DNA from: Mycolicibacter nonchromogenicus
GTDB taxonomy: Bacteria > Actinomycetota > Actinomycetes > Mycobacteriales > Mycobacteriaceae
Direction of reading: 5' to 3'
DNA length: 64,000 bases
Assembly: GCF_002101775.1 (NCBI RefSeq)
Contig: NZ_LQPI01000028.1
Span: 62,001-126,000, forward strand
Part shown: positions 10,413 through 20,447 of the stretch, in pieces
Numbering within the stretch: position 1 is the stretch's first letter
Layout: every line of letters starts with the position of its first letter
Program-made: the position numbers and the translations under genes
Notes under the pieces: generated by a model
Database searches by the model: none
The model's input: the letters and a program-made list of their open reading frames with translations, nothing else
Told to the model about the DNA's origin: nothing

Positions 10413-11672
10413 ATGGCGGTAACCGACGTCGAGGTGTTCGCGCACCTCAGCGACGCCGATGTGGAGAACCTCGCCGCAGAGCTGGACGCCATCCGCCGGG
10501 ACATCGAAGCCGACCGCGGGGAACGCGACGCCCGGTATATCCACCGCACGATCGCCGCGCAGCGCGCGCTCGAGGTGACCGGCCGGTTGCTGCTGGCGGC
10601 CGGTAACCGGCGCTGGGCGCGCTGGGCCGGCACGGCCACCTTGGGAGTGGCCAAGATCGTCGAGAATATGGAGATCAGCCACAACGTCATGCACGGGCAG
10701 TGGGACTGGATGAACGACCCAGAGATCCACTCCACCGGCTGGGAGTGGGATATGGCCGGCGCTTCCAAGCACTGGCGCTTCACCCACAATTTCGCCCACC
10801 ACAAGTTCACCAACATCCTGGGCATGGACGACGACGTGGGTTATGGCGTGCTGCGCGTCACTCGCGACACTCCCTGGAAGCGCTTCAACCTTCTCAACCT
10901 GTTTATCAACGCCATGTTGGCGATTGGGTTCGAGTGGGGAGTGGGGTTGCAGCACTTGGAGCTTGGAAAGATCTTCAAGGGCCGGGACAGCCGTCAGGCG
11001 AGCCTGGTGCGAGTGCGTGAATTCGGCGAGAAGGCCGGCCGCCAGGTGTTCAAGGACTACGTGGCGTTTCCAGCCCTGACCTCGCTGTCGCCCGGCGCGA
11101 CGTTCGCCTCGACGGTGAAGGCGAATGCGATCGCCAACGTGATCCGCAACCTGTGGTCCAACGCGATCATCTTCTGCGGCCACTTCCCCGACGGTGCAGA
11201 GAAATTCACCAAGACCGACATGGTCGGCGAGTCGCAGGGGCAGTGGTATCTGCGGCAGCTGCTCGGCAGCGCCAACATCGATGCCGGCCAGCCGATGCGG
11301 TTCATGAGCGGAAGCCTGTCGCATCAGATCGAACACCACCTGTTCCCCGATCTGCCGAGCAACCGCTACCCCGAGATCGCGGTGCGGGTGCGTGCGGTGT
11401 GCGAGAAGTACGACCTGCCCTACACTTCCGGGCCGTTCCTGGCGCAGTACGCCAAGACCTGGCGCACCATCGCCAAACTGTCACTGCCGGACCGCTTTCT
11501 GCGGGACACCGCAGATGATGCGCCGGAGACCCGCAGCGAGAAGATGTTCGCCGATCTGGGGCCGGAATTCACCCGGATCGACCCGGTGACAGGTCGTCGC
11601 CGCGGCCTCAAGACCGCGATCGCCGCGGTGCGGGGCTGGCGTCGCGACAGGAAGGTCGCTCTGGCTGCCTGA
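10413..11672 (+). CDS. desA3: Membrane acyl-CoA desaturase, DesA3 type
   Basis: A 419-residue integral-membrane fatty acid desaturase. The three His clusters that bind the diiron centre are visible: HNVMH at 90-94, HNFAHH at 125-130 and HQIEHH at 304-309. Hydrophobic stretches around 155-180 and 240-257 fit membrane segments. The family makes oleoyl-CoA from stearoyl-CoA, using electrons from the reductase encoded just upstream. The ATG at 10413 follows GAAAGGC. The 94-base gap from the reductase holds two strong operators, so the desaturase has its own promoter and can be switched in step with its partner. Confidence 0.94.
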   Translation: MAVTDVEVFAHLSDADVENLAAELDAIRRDIEADRGERDARYIHRTIAAQRALEVTGRLLLAAGNRRWARWAGTATLGVAKIVENMEISHNVMHGQWDWMNDPEIHSTGWEWDMAGASKHWRFTHNFAHHKFTNILGMDDDVGYGVLRVTRDTPWKRFNLLNLFINAMLAIGFEWGVGLQHLELGKIFKGRDSRQASLVRVREFGEKAGRQVFKDYVAFPALTSLSPGATFASTVKANAIANVIRNLWSNAIIFCGHFPDGAEKFTKTDMVGESQGQWYLRQLLGSANIDAGQPMRFMSGSLSHQIEHHLFPDLPSNRYPEIAVRVRAVCEKYDLPYTSGPFLAQYAKTWRTIAKLSLPDRFLRDTADDAPETRSEKMFADLGPEFTRIDPVTGRRRGLKTAIAAVRGWRRDRKVALAA

Positions 11673-11812
11673 TCGGCAGTCGGGTGCGGAGCCGCGGTAG
11701 CGACGGCCGGACGAGCATCGCGGCTTCCTGAGCAGTCCAAACGTGGCTTGACCCAGAAATGCCTATGCCGCGCCAGATTCCGATCACGGCGCGGCACAGG
11801 AGGGGAAAGCGG

Positions 11813-13045
11813 TCAGCCGCCGGAGGGTGGCCGGCCGACCATCATCGGCCGAAACCCGTAGCGGGGGGCGCCAAAGGCGTTGAACCCGCCGCGTCCGCCA
11901 CCGCCGGCGCCCGCCATCGGAACTCCGCCGAGGGCGCTGTGGCCGGCTTCGCCGGCAGCCGCTCCTGCAGAGCCGACATAGCTGGCCAGCTGGACCGGGG
12001 CGGAGTGGGCCGCGGCCGCCGGTAGGGCGGCTGCCCAGGCCTGCGGCACCGAAAGCGACCCGACCTGCGTGGCGTGCCCGACGGTCCCGACGATTCCGGC
12101 ACCCAGCCCCTTGGCGGCACCTTCAGCTGCCTTGGCGGCGCCTTCGGCCACCTTCTCGACAGCCTTGGTGGCCGGCGCAAGCGACTTCGACAGACCTTCC
12201 AAGTCTTTGAAGGCCGTAGTGAACAGGCGGGTAGGGGACACCATTCTGATGAACGCGTCGAACGGGCTCGACGCACTCAGCGTGGCTGACCCGGTCAAAC
12301 CCCGCATCACGTCGCCGTAAAGGCCGTTGAAGGTGATCGTCGATCCGTTCCAGGTGATCGGGTTCAGCAGATCCTCGGCCAGGCTTTGGGCACCTGGGCC
12401 TGCGAGGGCGCCCAGCTGATTAGGCAGCGAGGAAATCAGGGACGCCAGCGTATCGGCGTCGGTCGCTGTCGCTGCCCCCACGGCAGCGGCAACGGCGGCC
12501 TCCTGCGCTGCCAGTCCAGTCGGGTTGACGGTGTCGCCCGGCGGTGTGAACGGCGTCAGCTGCGACGCGGCCGCTGACTGTCCGGCATAGCTGTACATAG
12601 TGACGGCGTCCTGCATCCACATCTCGCCGTAGGCGGCTTCGGTAGCCGCGATCGCGGGGGTGTTCTGCCCCAAGATGTTTGTCGCCATCAACGACATCAG
12701 GGTCTCGCGGTTGGCCTCGACCACTGCCGGCGGAACCGTCGAGGCGAACGCCGCATCGTGGGCGGCGGCTGCAGCACCCGCCTGCGCGGCGATCTGCTCG
12801 GCCTGCGCCGCCGCCCGGTTGAGCCACTCCAGGTGTGGCTCGAACGACTTCGCCATCGCCGCCGCAGCCGGGCCCTGCCATTCCGCGGTCAGGTCAGTCA
12901 GTAAGGCGGTGTAACTGGTTGCGGTGGTGTAGATCTCGGCGCCGAGGGTTTCCCAGGAGCGGGAGGCTGCCCACAGGGGCGCCGAACCGGCACCGGAGTA
13001 CATCAGGGCTGAGTTGATCTCAGGCGGCAACATGCCGAAGTCCAT
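11813..13045 (-). CDS. PPE family protein, SVP subgroup
   Basis: A 410-residue PPE protein. The N-terminal about 180 residues form the PPE helical domain: MDFGMLPPEINSALMYSGAG, with the Pro-Pro-Glu at 7-9, and a WxG-like WQGP near 56. The SVP signature GSLSVPQAW lies about 75 residues before the end, and the tail YGFRPMMVGRPPSGG is typical of this subgroup. PPE-SVP proteins are normally exported by ESX-5 as dimers with a PE partner, and the PE gene lies immediately upstream with a nine-base gap. The middle part is Ala-rich and has no enzyme motif. The pair is absent from this place in my recollection of M. tuberculosis. Confidence 0.93.
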   Translation of the reverse strand: MDFGMLPPEINSALMYSGAGSAPLWAASRSWETLGAEIYTTATSYTALLTDLTAEWQGPAAAAMAKSFEPHLEWLNRAAAQAEQIAAQAGAAAAAHDAAFASTVPPAVVEANRETLMSLMATNILGQNTPAIAATEAAYGEMWMQDAVTMYSYAGQSAAASQLTPFTPPGDTVNPTGLAAQEAAVAAAVGAATATDADTLASLISSLPNQLGALAGPGAQSLAEDLLNPITWNGSTITFNGLYGDVMRGLTGSATLSASSPFDAFIRMVSPTRLFTTAFKDLEGLSKSLAPATKAVEKVAEGAAKAAEGAAKGLGAGIVGTVGHATQVGSLSVPQAWAAALPAAAAHSAPVQLASYVGSAGAAAGEAGHSALGGVPMAGAGGGGRGGFNAFGAPRYGFRPMMVGRPPSGG

Positions 13046-13054
13046 GGCGCGGTC

Positions 13055-13360
13055 CTAGCTCACGGAAACCGCAGCCGCGTTGGCGGCTTCGGTGGCGTCG
13101 TAGGTACCGGCGCTGATGCTCAACACCGTTTCGAGCATCTGCCGCGTGGCAGTGGCCCGGGCACTGACCTGCTGGTAGAGGTCGGCGTGCGCAGCGAAGG
13201 CGGTGGCGGTCATGACCGACACCATGTCAGCACCTGCTGGGGTGATTTGGGTCGTGGGGGCAGCCGTCGCTGCGTTCGCCGCTGCCATGGCCGAGGTTAT
13301 CGCCTGCAGTTCGCGGGCGCCGGCAGCCAATGCCTCCGGCTGCGCAATAACGGTTGACAC
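13055..13360 (-). CDS. PE family protein
   Basis: A 101-residue PE-only protein, with no long C-terminal extension. The segment STVIAQPEALAAGARELQAI gives the Pro-Glu dipeptide near position 8. The secretion motif YxxxE appears as YDATE near the C-terminus. GTG at 13360 is preferred over the upstream ATG at 13381 because AAGGAG lies seven bases before it and the protein then starts like other PE proteins. It forms a heterodimer-type operon with the PPE gene nine bases downstream, the usual ESX-5 substrate pair. Confidence 0.92.
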   Translation of the reverse strand: MSTVIAQPEALAAGARELQAITSAMAAANAATAAPTTQITPAGADMVSVMTATAFAAHADLYQQVSARATATRQMLETVLSISAGTYDATEAANAAAVSVS

Positions 13361-13620
13361 GCTTAACTCCTTCTCCTGCAACGAAATACAGGCGCTTACT
13401 AGGAACCTTCAAGGACATTGACAGCGTAGGTAGCGAACCATCGCTCAGGAAGTGCACACACGATGTGTTCACCCAGCAGGGAGTCAATGTTCTTCGGCAG
13501 GCCTAAGTCGCAAATTGGTCGACGCCCGCTGTTCGCTTTGGCCACCGGCCGTTCACCGCGTGACTGCTGCTTTGCAGCGTCTCGACGGTCGACTGACGCC
13601 TCGCGGTGGTTGGACCGGCG

Positions 13621-14610
13621 TCAGCCCTCGCGCAGGACGGCCAACAGTCGGCGCGCCGCTTCGACCCGGCGCTGTGCCGGCCCGGTGAGAGTGTCCAACG
13701 CGCATTCGGGGTCGGCCGGCGGTCCCAGGTGACCGCAGCCGCGTGGACAGTCCTCAATGGTCTCGGCCAGGTCGGAGAACGCCAGCAACACGTCATCGGG
13801 CGCGATGTGGGCCAGCCCGAACGAGCGGATGCCCGGGGTGTCGATCACCCAGCCGGACCCCGCCAGCCGCAGTGCCACCGACTGGGTGGACGTATGCCGC
13901 CCCCGGCCGATGTCGGTGACCCGGCCGACGGCCCGGTCAGCCTCCGGGACAAGGCGATTCACCAAGGTGGATTTACCGACACCGGAGTGGCCCAGCAACA
14001 CCGTCACCTTGGATTCCAGCAGGGGAGCGACGGCGTCGAGAGGGTCGTCGCGGCCCGCGGTGACCACCGTGAGGTCGAGGTCGGCGAACTGGCCGGCGAA
14101 GGGCTCCGGATCCGCCAGATCCGTCTTGGTCAGGCACAGAATCGGCGTCAGCCCTCCGGCGTAGGCGGCGATCAGGGCCCGGTCCACCAAACCGGTCCGC
14201 GGCGGGGGATCGGCCAGCGCGACCACGATCAGCAGCTGGTCGGCGTTGGCGACCACCACCCGCTCGGTGGGGTCGGTGTCGTCGGCGGTGCGCCGCAACA
14301 CGGTTCGGCGTGGTTGGCGCCGGACGATGCGGGCCAGGGTGTCGGGCCGGCCGGACAGGTCTCCGACCACATCGACGCGGTCGCCGACCACGATCGGGGT
14401 GCGCCCCAACTCGCGGGCGCGCATCGCGGTGACCTGAACATCGGCGGGCCCGTCTGGGCCGTCTAAGACACAGCCCCAGCGGCCGCGGTCGACGCTGACC
14501 ACCATCGCCGACTGGGCGTCGGCATGCCCGGGGCGGATTTTGGTGCGCGGCCGCGAGCCGCGGCCGGAGCGGACTTTGACGTCGGATTCGTCGTAGTCCT
14601 CCGGTTTCAA
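13621..14610 (-). CDS. rsgA: Ribosome small-subunit-dependent GTPase RsgA
   Basis: A 329-residue circularly permuted GTPase that checks late 30S subunit assembly. An N-terminal OB-like domain is followed by the permuted motifs: G4 TKTD at 161-164, P-loop GHSGVGKS at 207-214 and G3 DTPG at 257-260. The C-terminal zinc-binding part has Cys288, Cys292, His294 and Cys303. The start is taken as TTG at 14610, which overlaps the aroA stop as TTGA and has GGGAG seven bases upstream. This gives the family length. An in-frame ATG at 14646 would overlap aroA further and has no family support. It is translationally coupled to aroA. Confidence 0.93.
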   Translation of the reverse strand: MKPEDYDESDVKVRSGRGSRPRTKIRPGHADAQSAMVVSVDRGRWGCVLDGPDGPADVQVTAMRARELGRTPIVVGDRVDVVGDLSGRPDTLARIVRRQPRRTVLRRTADDTDPTERVVVANADQLLIVVALADPPPRTGLVDRALIAAYAGGLTPILCLTKTDLADPEPFAGQFADLDLTVVTAGRDDPLDAVAPLLESKVTVLLGHSGVGKSTLVNRLVPEADRAVGRVTDIGRGRHTSTQSVALRLAGSGWVIDTPGIRSFGLAHIAPDDVLLAFSDLAETIEDCPRGCGHLGPPADPECALDTLTGPAQRRVEAARRLLAVLREG

Positions 14611-15899
14611 GCGTCGGCTCCCGCATTGGCCAGCATGTCGGCCCACATCCGGGGAAATGCGGGCAGGGTCTTGGCGGTGGTCTCGATGTCCTCGACCTCC
14701 ACTCCGGGGACGCGGAGCCCGATGATGGCACCGGCAGTCGCCATCCGATGGTCGGCGTAGGAATGCCAGATTCCGCCGTGCAGTTCGGTTGCGGTGATCA
14801 GCAGGCCGTCCGGGGTCTCGACGGCATCGCCGCCCAGCCGGTTGATCTCGGTCGTCAGCGCTGCCAGCCGGTCGGTTTCGTGCCCGCGCAGATGCGCGAT
14901 ACCGCTCAGCCGCGACCCCGATCCCGGCGCGGCCAGGGTGGCCAGTGCGGCCACCGTCGGGGTGAGCTCGCCGACGGCCCGCAGATCCACGTCAAACCCG
15001 CCGTAACTGCCCGGGCCCTGTATCTGCAGCTGAGCATCGGCCTGGCTCACCTGGGCGCCGGTTGCGCTGAAGATGTCGATGATGGCGTCGCTGGGCTGTA
15101 CGCTCACCGCCGGCCAGTCGGCGATGCGCACGCGGCCTCCGGTGACCACCGCCGCGGCCAGAAACGGGGTGGCGTTGGACAGGTCCGGTTCGATCTCCCA
15201 GTGGCGGGCCGTCGCGGTCCCCGGCGAGACCTGCCAGCGGTTCGCGACGGTGTCGTCGACGTCGATTCCCGCTTGGCGAAGCATGGTGACGGTCATCGCG
15301 ATGTGCGGGGCGGACGGCAGGGTGGACCCGGTGTGCACCACCGTCAGGCCCTCGTCGAACGCAGCGGCGGCCAGCAGCAGACCGGAGACGAACTGCGAGG
15401 AGGCGGAGGCGTCGATCTCCACCGTGCCGCCTGTGACGGTGCCGCAGCCGTGGATCGCGAACGGCAATCCGTCGCCCTCGACCGCAATCCCCAGGCTGCG
15501 CATCGCAGCCAGCAGGGGCGCGATCGGCCGGGCTCGAGCCTGCTCATCACCGTCGAACGTGACGGTGACGGTGCCCAGCGCGGCCAGCGGCGGCACGAAC
15601 CGCAGCACGGTGCCGGCGAGACCGCAGTTCAGGCGGACGTTCGGTTCGGGATCGATCTTGCCGCTGACCGTCACATGGTGGGCCACCGCCTCGACGCGCA
15701 GTCCCAGGGCCCGCAGGGCATCGAGCATCAGGTCGGTATCGCGGCTGCGCAGGGCGCCGGAGAGGGTGGAGACACCACCGCCGAGGCCGGCGGCCAGCGC
15801 GGCCAGCACCAACGCCCGATTGGTCTGCGACTTCGAACCGGGCACGGTCACCGTCGCATCGATGGGAGCGGTGGGTGTGGGTGCCGGCCAAGTCGTCAC
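14607..15899 (-). CDS. aroA: 3-phosphoshikimate 1-carboxyvinyltransferase (EPSP synthase)
   Basis: A 430-residue enzyme of the shikimate pathway, joining phosphoenolpyruvate to shikimate-3-phosphate. Substrate-binding motifs are plain: [18 protein letters not shown] near the N-terminus, [17 protein letters not shown] for the PEP site, [16 protein letters not shown], and [12 protein letters not shown]. The C-terminal part has [19 protein letters not shown] at 15899 is preferred to the ATG at 15920 because the protein then begins MTTWPAP like mycobacterial homologues, with an AGGA eight bases upstream. It is shorter at the C-terminus than the M. tuberculosis protein. It is coupled to rsgA by the TTGA overlap. 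Confidence 0.95.
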   Translation of the reverse strand: MTTWPAPTPTAPIDATVTVPGSKSQTNRALVLAALAAGLGGGVSTLSGALRSRDTDLMLDALRALGLRVEAVAHHVTVSGKIDPEPNVRLNCGLAGTVLRFVPPLAALGTVTVTFDGDEQARARPIAPLLAAMRSLGIAVEGDGLPFAIHGCGTVTGGTVEIDASASSQFVSGLLLAAAAFDEGLTVVHTGSTLPSAPHIAMTVTMLRQAGIDVDDTVANRWQVSPGTATARHWEIEPDLSNATPFLAAAVVTGGRVRIADWPAVSVQPSDAIIDIFSATGAQVSQADAQLQIQGPGSYGGFDVDLRAVGELTPTVAALATLAAPGSGSRLSGIAHLRGHETDRLAALTTEINRLGGDAVETPDGLLITATELHGGIWHSYADHRMATAGAIIGLRVPGVEVEDIETTAKTLPAFPRMWADMLANAGADA

Positions 15900-16051
15900 G
15901 GTTTCATCCTGCCAGCGCATGGCTCCCCAGCGGGTATCGGTCCTTCAGGGAGCCTCGACCGCGGGGTTTCAGGTGGCGACCGACGCGGTTTTCGCCGGTT
16001 GGCTGCTTGGCGTCACCCCGCTGTTTACCCAGGGTGATTAGTGTCGGCAGC

Positions 16052-17635
16052 ATGGCTCTGGCGGCGGGCTCGATTTTTGCTGAGTACACCATCTTGAAAC
16101 TGCTGGGCGCCGGCGGGATGGGCAAGGTTTACCTCGCGCAGCATCCCCGGCTGCCGCGATGCGAGGCGCTGAAGGTGCTGCGTGGGTCATTGAGTGCCGA
16201 CGACGATTACCAGGAGCGGTTTCGGCGGGAGGCTGAAGCCGCCGCCGTGTTGGTGCACCCCAACATCGTGCGCGTGCATGACCGCGGCGAATTCCGTGGC
16301 CGACTGTGGTTGTCGATGGACTACATCGAGGGTGAGACGCTCGGCGAGCTCCTCACCCGCAAGTTCCCGGCCGGCATGCCCGCGCAGACCGTCATCCCAA
16401 TAGTGGCGAGCATTGCCGACGCCTTGGACTACGCGCACGGGCAAGGTGTGGTGCATCGCGACGTCAAGCCCAGCAACATCCTGGTCACCGAAGACGGCGA
16501 TGACGTGCTGACCGCCGTGCTGGCCGACTTCGGCATCGCCCGGCAGGTGAGCGGCCCCACCGGGCTGACCGCCAGCAATCTCGCCATTGGGACCATCGCC
16601 TACGCCGCCCCCGAACAACTGATGGGCGCCGAAGATCTGGAGTGCGCTGACCAGTACTCCTTGGCGGCCACCACCTTCCAGATGCTGACCGGAGCCCCGC
16701 CGTATCAGCATGAGAACCCGGTGACGGTGATCAGCCACCACCTGAACACTCCGCCTCCGCTGCTCAGCGAGCGGCGCCCCGAGCTGGCGCGGTTCGACGA
16801 CGTGCTCGCCGCGGCGCTGGCCAAAGACCCGGCCGAGCGATTCCGGAACTGCTCCGACTTCGTTGCCGCCCTGGCCGAGCAGCTTGCCGATCCGGACTCC
16901 GATGACGAGTCCGACTCCGCCACCACCGTGGTGCGCGGCGTTGCGCGAGCCGTGCCGGCGCCGCCGCCGAGCCGGCTGTCGAAATGGGCCCGACCCGCTG
17001 TCCTGGTGCCGTTGGGCCTAGCGGTGCTGGGATCGGTGGCGGCCGTGGTCCCGCGCCTGCTGGCCCAGGAGCCTGCCGACACTGCGACGGTCTCCGCCGG
17101 CGGTGTACCCGCCTCGTCAGTCGCGCCGCCGCCCAAGGCGCCCGCATTCGACGGGACCTACCGGGTCGACGCCAACCGGGCCGGGGAGAAGTACAACGGT
17201 GTGCCCAACCCCGAGCCGCCCAACGTGAGTACCTGGTGGGCGATCAAGTCGTCCTGTCACGCCACGGCGTGCACCGCCTCGGCGGTGATGCTGGACGCCG
17301 AGGATCACCGGAAGACGGTGCAGGCGCCGTCCGGCGGCAATGAATTGGCCCTTGAATTCACCGGCGGAACCTGGCGGTCGCAGCCGCAGACGGTGCACAC
17401 GCCGTGTATCGGTGTCGATGGCCGACAGGACACGCAGGCCACCACGCAGGTGCTCACGCTGGAGCCGACTATTCCGGGCGTCCTGCACGGGGAGATGGTC
17501 GCCACTGTGGAGAGCAACGAATGCGGCCAGCGCGGAGCCCAGATCTGGGTTCCAGTGGTGGCCAGCCGATTCGGCGATGTTCCCGCGGGGATCAACCCGT
17601 CGGTCGAGTTGACCGGGTCGGACGCACCGGCCTGA
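16052..17635 (+). CDS. Receptor-type serine/threonine protein kinase
   Basis: A 527-residue membrane kinase. The kinase domain (about 10-275) has the glycine loop GAGGMGKV at 19-26, Lys41, HRD at 135-137, DFG at 159-161 and APEQL at 186-190, so it should be active. An acidic juxtamembrane region precedes one transmembrane helix at about 314-336. The external domain (about 365-510) contains STWWAIKSSC and four Cys (402, 407, 452, 491), likely two disulfides. This sensor type occurs in several mycobacterial kinases. The gene is divergent from aroA and opens the accessory island with PE/PPE genes. No strong ribosome-binding site precedes the ATG. The ligand is unknown. Confidence 0.92.
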   Translation: MALAAGSIFAEYTILKLLGAGGMGKVYLAQHPRLPRCEALKVLRGSLSADDDYQERFRREAEAAAVLVHPNIVRVHDRGEFRGRLWLSMDYIEGETLGELLTRKFPAGMPAQTVIPIVASIADALDYAHGQGVVHRDVKPSNILVTEDGDDVLTAVLADFGIARQVSGPTGLTASNLAIGTIAYAAPEQLMGAEDLECADQYSLAATTFQMLTGAPPYQHENPVTVISHHLNTPPPLLSERRPELARFDDVLAAALAKDPAERFRNCSDFVAALAEQLADPDSDDESDSATTVVRGVARAVPAPPPSRLSKWARPAVLVPLGLAVLGSVAAVVPRLLAQEPADTATVSAGGVPASSVAPPPKAPAFDGTYRVDANRAGEKYNGVPNPEPPNVSTWWAIKSSCHATACTASAVMLDAEDHRKTVQAPSGGNELALEFTGGTWRSQPQTVHTPCIGVDGRQDTQATTQVLTLEPTIPGVLHGEMVATVESNECGQRGAQIWVPVVASRFGDVPAGINPSVELTGSDAPA

Positions 17636-17778
17636 TCCGCGCCTGGGCAGCAGCGCGCACCCGTTCACGCGCTCATTCTGTGTTAGTTTCCACCTAATTC
17701 CAGGTTGTTCAACGGCTTGCGCGTGATCGGGCGATCGCTGCACCGTCCCGGGTGGGCTCGATGAAGGAGCGCAAGACC

Positions 17779-19194
17779 ATGCACAGGACACGTCGCGGGT
17801 GCTCCGTCCTCGGGATCTTGGCCGTCGGCGCCGGACTGGTCGTTGCACCACAGGCGCCGTCGGCCGCCGTCGCACGATGGGGTGCAATCCCACTCGCCTT
17901 CACCCCTACCGCGACCTCATCCCTCGGGAACGGCACGGCGTTCATCATCGGTGGCAGCGGGCTGGCTACCCCTGGCCCCAGCTACATCGACTCCGCTGTG
18001 TCGCTGTATCTGGAACCGCTCGGCTTCGAGGGCACCACGCAGGCGCTCACCACGCCCCAACAGCTCTACCCGTTCTTGGGCCCGTTCGGCGGAACGCTGG
18101 ATGAATCGGTGGCGCAGGGCCAACAGGTCCTCTTCGAGGCGATCATGGCTCAATACCAGAACGGAGAACTGAGCGCGGAGAACCCCGCTGTGGTGTTCGG
18201 CTGGTCGCAGGGCGCCATCATCGAATCGATGGTGCAATACCAGCTCGCGGACGCGGGCGTGCCCAGTGACTACGTGCATTTCGTGATGATCGGCGACGTC
18301 AGTGCACCCAACGGTGGCATGCTCTCGCGCTTCAATCTGCCCGAAATCGGGCCGGTGAGCCTGCCGAGTCTGGGGCTGACGTTCAGTGGAGCAGGACCGT
18401 CCGACCTCTACCAGGCCGAGGTCTACAACCGGGAATACGATGGCTTCGCCGACTTCCCGCAGTACCCGATCAACTTCCTGTCGGTTCTCAACGCGATCTT
18501 CGGTATCGCCTTCCAGCACACCACCTATCTGGGGCTGACGGAGGACCAGATCGCCAACGCGATCCTGCTGCCCAACGTGTCAGAGGATTCGCTGACCAAC
18601 TACTACATGATTCCCACCGAGGGGTTGCCGCTGCTGTACCCACTGTTGTTCTTCGGCAGTGGGGGGCAGGCGCTCTACGACTTGTTCGAACCGGTCACGC
18701 GCATCCTGGTGAACCTGGGCTACGGCAGCATCGAACACGGCTGGAGTGACGGACCCGCCGATGTGGCGACTCGGTTGGGTTTCCTGCCGGATCCGGACAC
18801 GCTGGCGACGCTCATGCAGGAACTGCCGCAGGCCCTGAGCAACGCCTGGCAGCAGGGCGTCTCCGACTTCTTCGACGAGATCCTGCACCCGAGCGACACG
18901 CCGCCAGCCTTCTTCGCCGAGATGGAGGGATTCATCAACGCGATCTCCGACACCGAGATCGCGGACTTCTTCTCCTACTTCCCCACGCTGGACGATCTTT
19001 TCGGCAACTTCCCACCGCACACCGGCATTCCGCTGCTGGATGTGGGCAGCGCGTTGTTGTTCAACCTCCCGCAGGTCAACTACGACGTCTTCACCACGTT
19101 ATTGGCCGAGGGCGATCTCCTGAATGCTCTCGGCACCACAATCGCGCTCGACGTGGGGATACTCCCGCTCGCCGTGCTCGGGGCGCTGCTCTGA
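17779..19194 (+). CDS. Secreted PE-PPE-domain serine hydrolase
   Basis: A 471-residue exported protein. An Arg-rich N-terminus and a hydrophobic stretch at about 8-30 form a signal peptide. The PE-PPE domain (PF08237-like alpha/beta hydrolase) runs from about 50 to 280, with nucleophile box GWSQG at 141-145 (Ser143). Proteins of this family hydrolyse short-chain esters and resemble cutinases. There is no PE or PPE N-terminus, so export is probably by Sec rather than ESX. The ATG at 17779 is chosen because AAGGAG lies nine bases upstream; the frame also has earlier starts at 17752 and 17761. It converges on the PPE genes. Confidence 0.85.
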   Translation: MHRTRRGCSVLGILAVGAGLVVAPQAPSAAVARWGAIPLAFTPTATSSLGNGTAFIIGGSGLATPGPSYIDSAVSLYLEPLGFEGTTQALTTPQQLYPFLGPFGGTLDESVAQGQQVLFEAIMAQYQNGELSAENPAVVFGWSQGAIIESMVQYQLADAGVPSDYVHFVMIGDVSAPNGGMLSRFNLPEIGPVSLPSLGLTFSGAGPSDLYQAEVYNREYDGFADFPQYPINFLSVLNAIFGIAFQHTTYLGLTEDQIANAILLPNVSEDSLTNYYMIPTEGLPLLYPLLFFGSGGQALYDLFEPVTRILVNLGYGSIEHGWSDGPADVATRLGFLPDPDTLATLMQELPQALSNAWQQGVSDFFDEILHPSDTPPAFFAEMEGFINAISDTEIADFFSYFPTLDDLFGNFPPHTGIPLLDVGSALLFNLPQVNYDVFTTLLAEGDLLNALGTTIALDVGILPLAVLGALL

Positions 19195-19219
19195 TTCGCC
19201 GTGAGGTGCTACCCGGCGC

Positions 19220-20431
19220 CTACCCGGCACTGGGCGGCCGATTCATGACCCGGTGGCGGTAGCCGTACCGGGGAACGAACCGGAAGCCGGTCGGCCCGGC
19301 GTTGGCGGCGGCCGCCGGCAACGCTGCCAGCCCGCCCATTCCTGCCATTCCGGCTCGGGGCATCGCACCGGCCTCCTCGGCAGCCATCCGGCTGGAGATC
19401 AGCGTCGCCGCAGCCTGATTGGCCGTACTGGGCGCGACGGGCCAACTCTGCGGAACGGACAGGGCGCCGATCTGCATGCTCCGGCCCAACGCGCCGGCCG
19501 GCGTTGCGGAACTGAAGCCGGACGTTCGGGCGGCGGCCTCTCCCACGTTCTTGGCGGCGCTTTCGGCTCCCTTCGCCAAGTCGGCCATGACGTCCCGCAC
19601 GCCCGCGGGACCGGCGCCGGCGTGTTGCCAGCCGGCGAAAAACCGTCCGACGCCTTCGACGTACCGTGTCGGCAGCAGGTAGGACTGGCTCCAAGTGTTG
19701 ATCGACTTCAAGGTGCCGACGTACTGCTGCAGCAATGCCGTCATCGGCGGTACGGCGGTTGCGGACTCCCCGGCCGTCACCGGCGGTGTCGCCGTCGCCA
19801 TTCCCGCCTGCACCGCCGACTGCATCGGGGCCAATGTCTGCGACGCCGCAGAGTTTCCAGCGGACTGGGCGACGGCGGCGGCCTCGCCCGCGGGCCCGGC
19901 CGGATTGGTGGTCTGCGGCGGAGAGGTGAATTCCGACAGCTGGGTTGCCGCTGCAGAGCCGGCCGCGTAGGTGTACATCGCGGTGGCATCCTGCGCCCAC
20001 ATCTCCGCATACTGCGCCTCGGTGGCTGCGATCGCCGCGGTGTTCTGACCGAAGAAGTTGGTGGCGATCAACGTCATCAGCTGGACCCGGTTGGCCAGCA
20101 CGACGGGCGGCGGAACCGTCATGGCGAACGCTGCTTCGAAGGCGGCCGCGGCGGCCTTGGCCTGGGAGGCCGCAAGCTCGGCCTGCCCGGCGGTGGTCTT
20201 GAACCAGGTGGTGAAGGGCAGTGCCGCCGCCGCCATGGCGGTGGCTGACGGCCCACGCCACGGGCCGCTGGTCAGGTCTGCGATGGTCATGTCGATCGCG
20301 GCCGCGGTCAGACTCAACTCTTGGGCCAGCACATCCCAGGCCCCCGCAGCTGCCAGCAGCGGGCCGGAGCCGGCTCCCGCGTACATCCGTGCGGAATTGA
20401 CCTCCGGCGGCAGTGCCCCGTAGTCGATCAC
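19220..20431 (-). CDS. PPE family protein, SVP subgroup (distal gene of operon)
   Basis: A 403-residue PPE protein. The N-terminal domain begins [20 protein letters not shown] and has WRGP near residue 58. The SVP signature GALSVPQSW is about 75 residues from the end, and the C-terminus [15 protein letters not shown] is typical. The linker around 180-230 is rich in Ala, Pro and Thr. It lies 16 bases after the preceding PPE gene and so belongs to a PE-PPE-PPE operon. It is more similar in layout than in sequence to that neighbour, so an old duplication is possible. An ESX-5 export route is inferred from the subgroup. Confidence 0.93.
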   Translation of the reverse strand: MIDYGALPPEVNSARMYAGAGSGPLLAAAGAWDVLAQELSLTAAAIDMTIADLTSGPWRGPSATAMAAAALPFTTWFKTTAGQAELAASQAKAAAAAFEAAFAMTVPPPVVLANRVQLMTLIATNFFGQNTAAIAATEAQYAEMWAQDATAMYTYAAGSAAATQLSEFTSPPQTTNPAGPAGEAAAVAQSAGNSAASQTLAPMQSAVQAGMATATPPVTAGESATAVPPMTALLQQYVGTLKSINTWSQSYLLPTRYVEGVGRFFAGWQHAGAGPAGVRDVMADLAKGAESAAKNVGEAAARTSGFSSATPAGALGRSMQIGALSVPQSWPVAPSTANQAAATLISSRMAAEEAGAMPRAGMAGMGGLAALPAAAANAGPTGFRFVPRYGYRHRVMNRPPSAG

Positions 20432-20447
20432 TCAGTCCCCTCGGGCG

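Noticed and set aside
13606..14466. Plus-strand frame over rsgA
   Set aside because: Antisense shadow of the GTPase gene with Gly/Arg-rich, non-family sequence.
14611..14646. ATG at 14646 as rsgA start
   Set aside because: The additional residues overlap aroA and do not match the family; the TTG at 14610 has a good ribosome-binding site and overlaps the stop codon.
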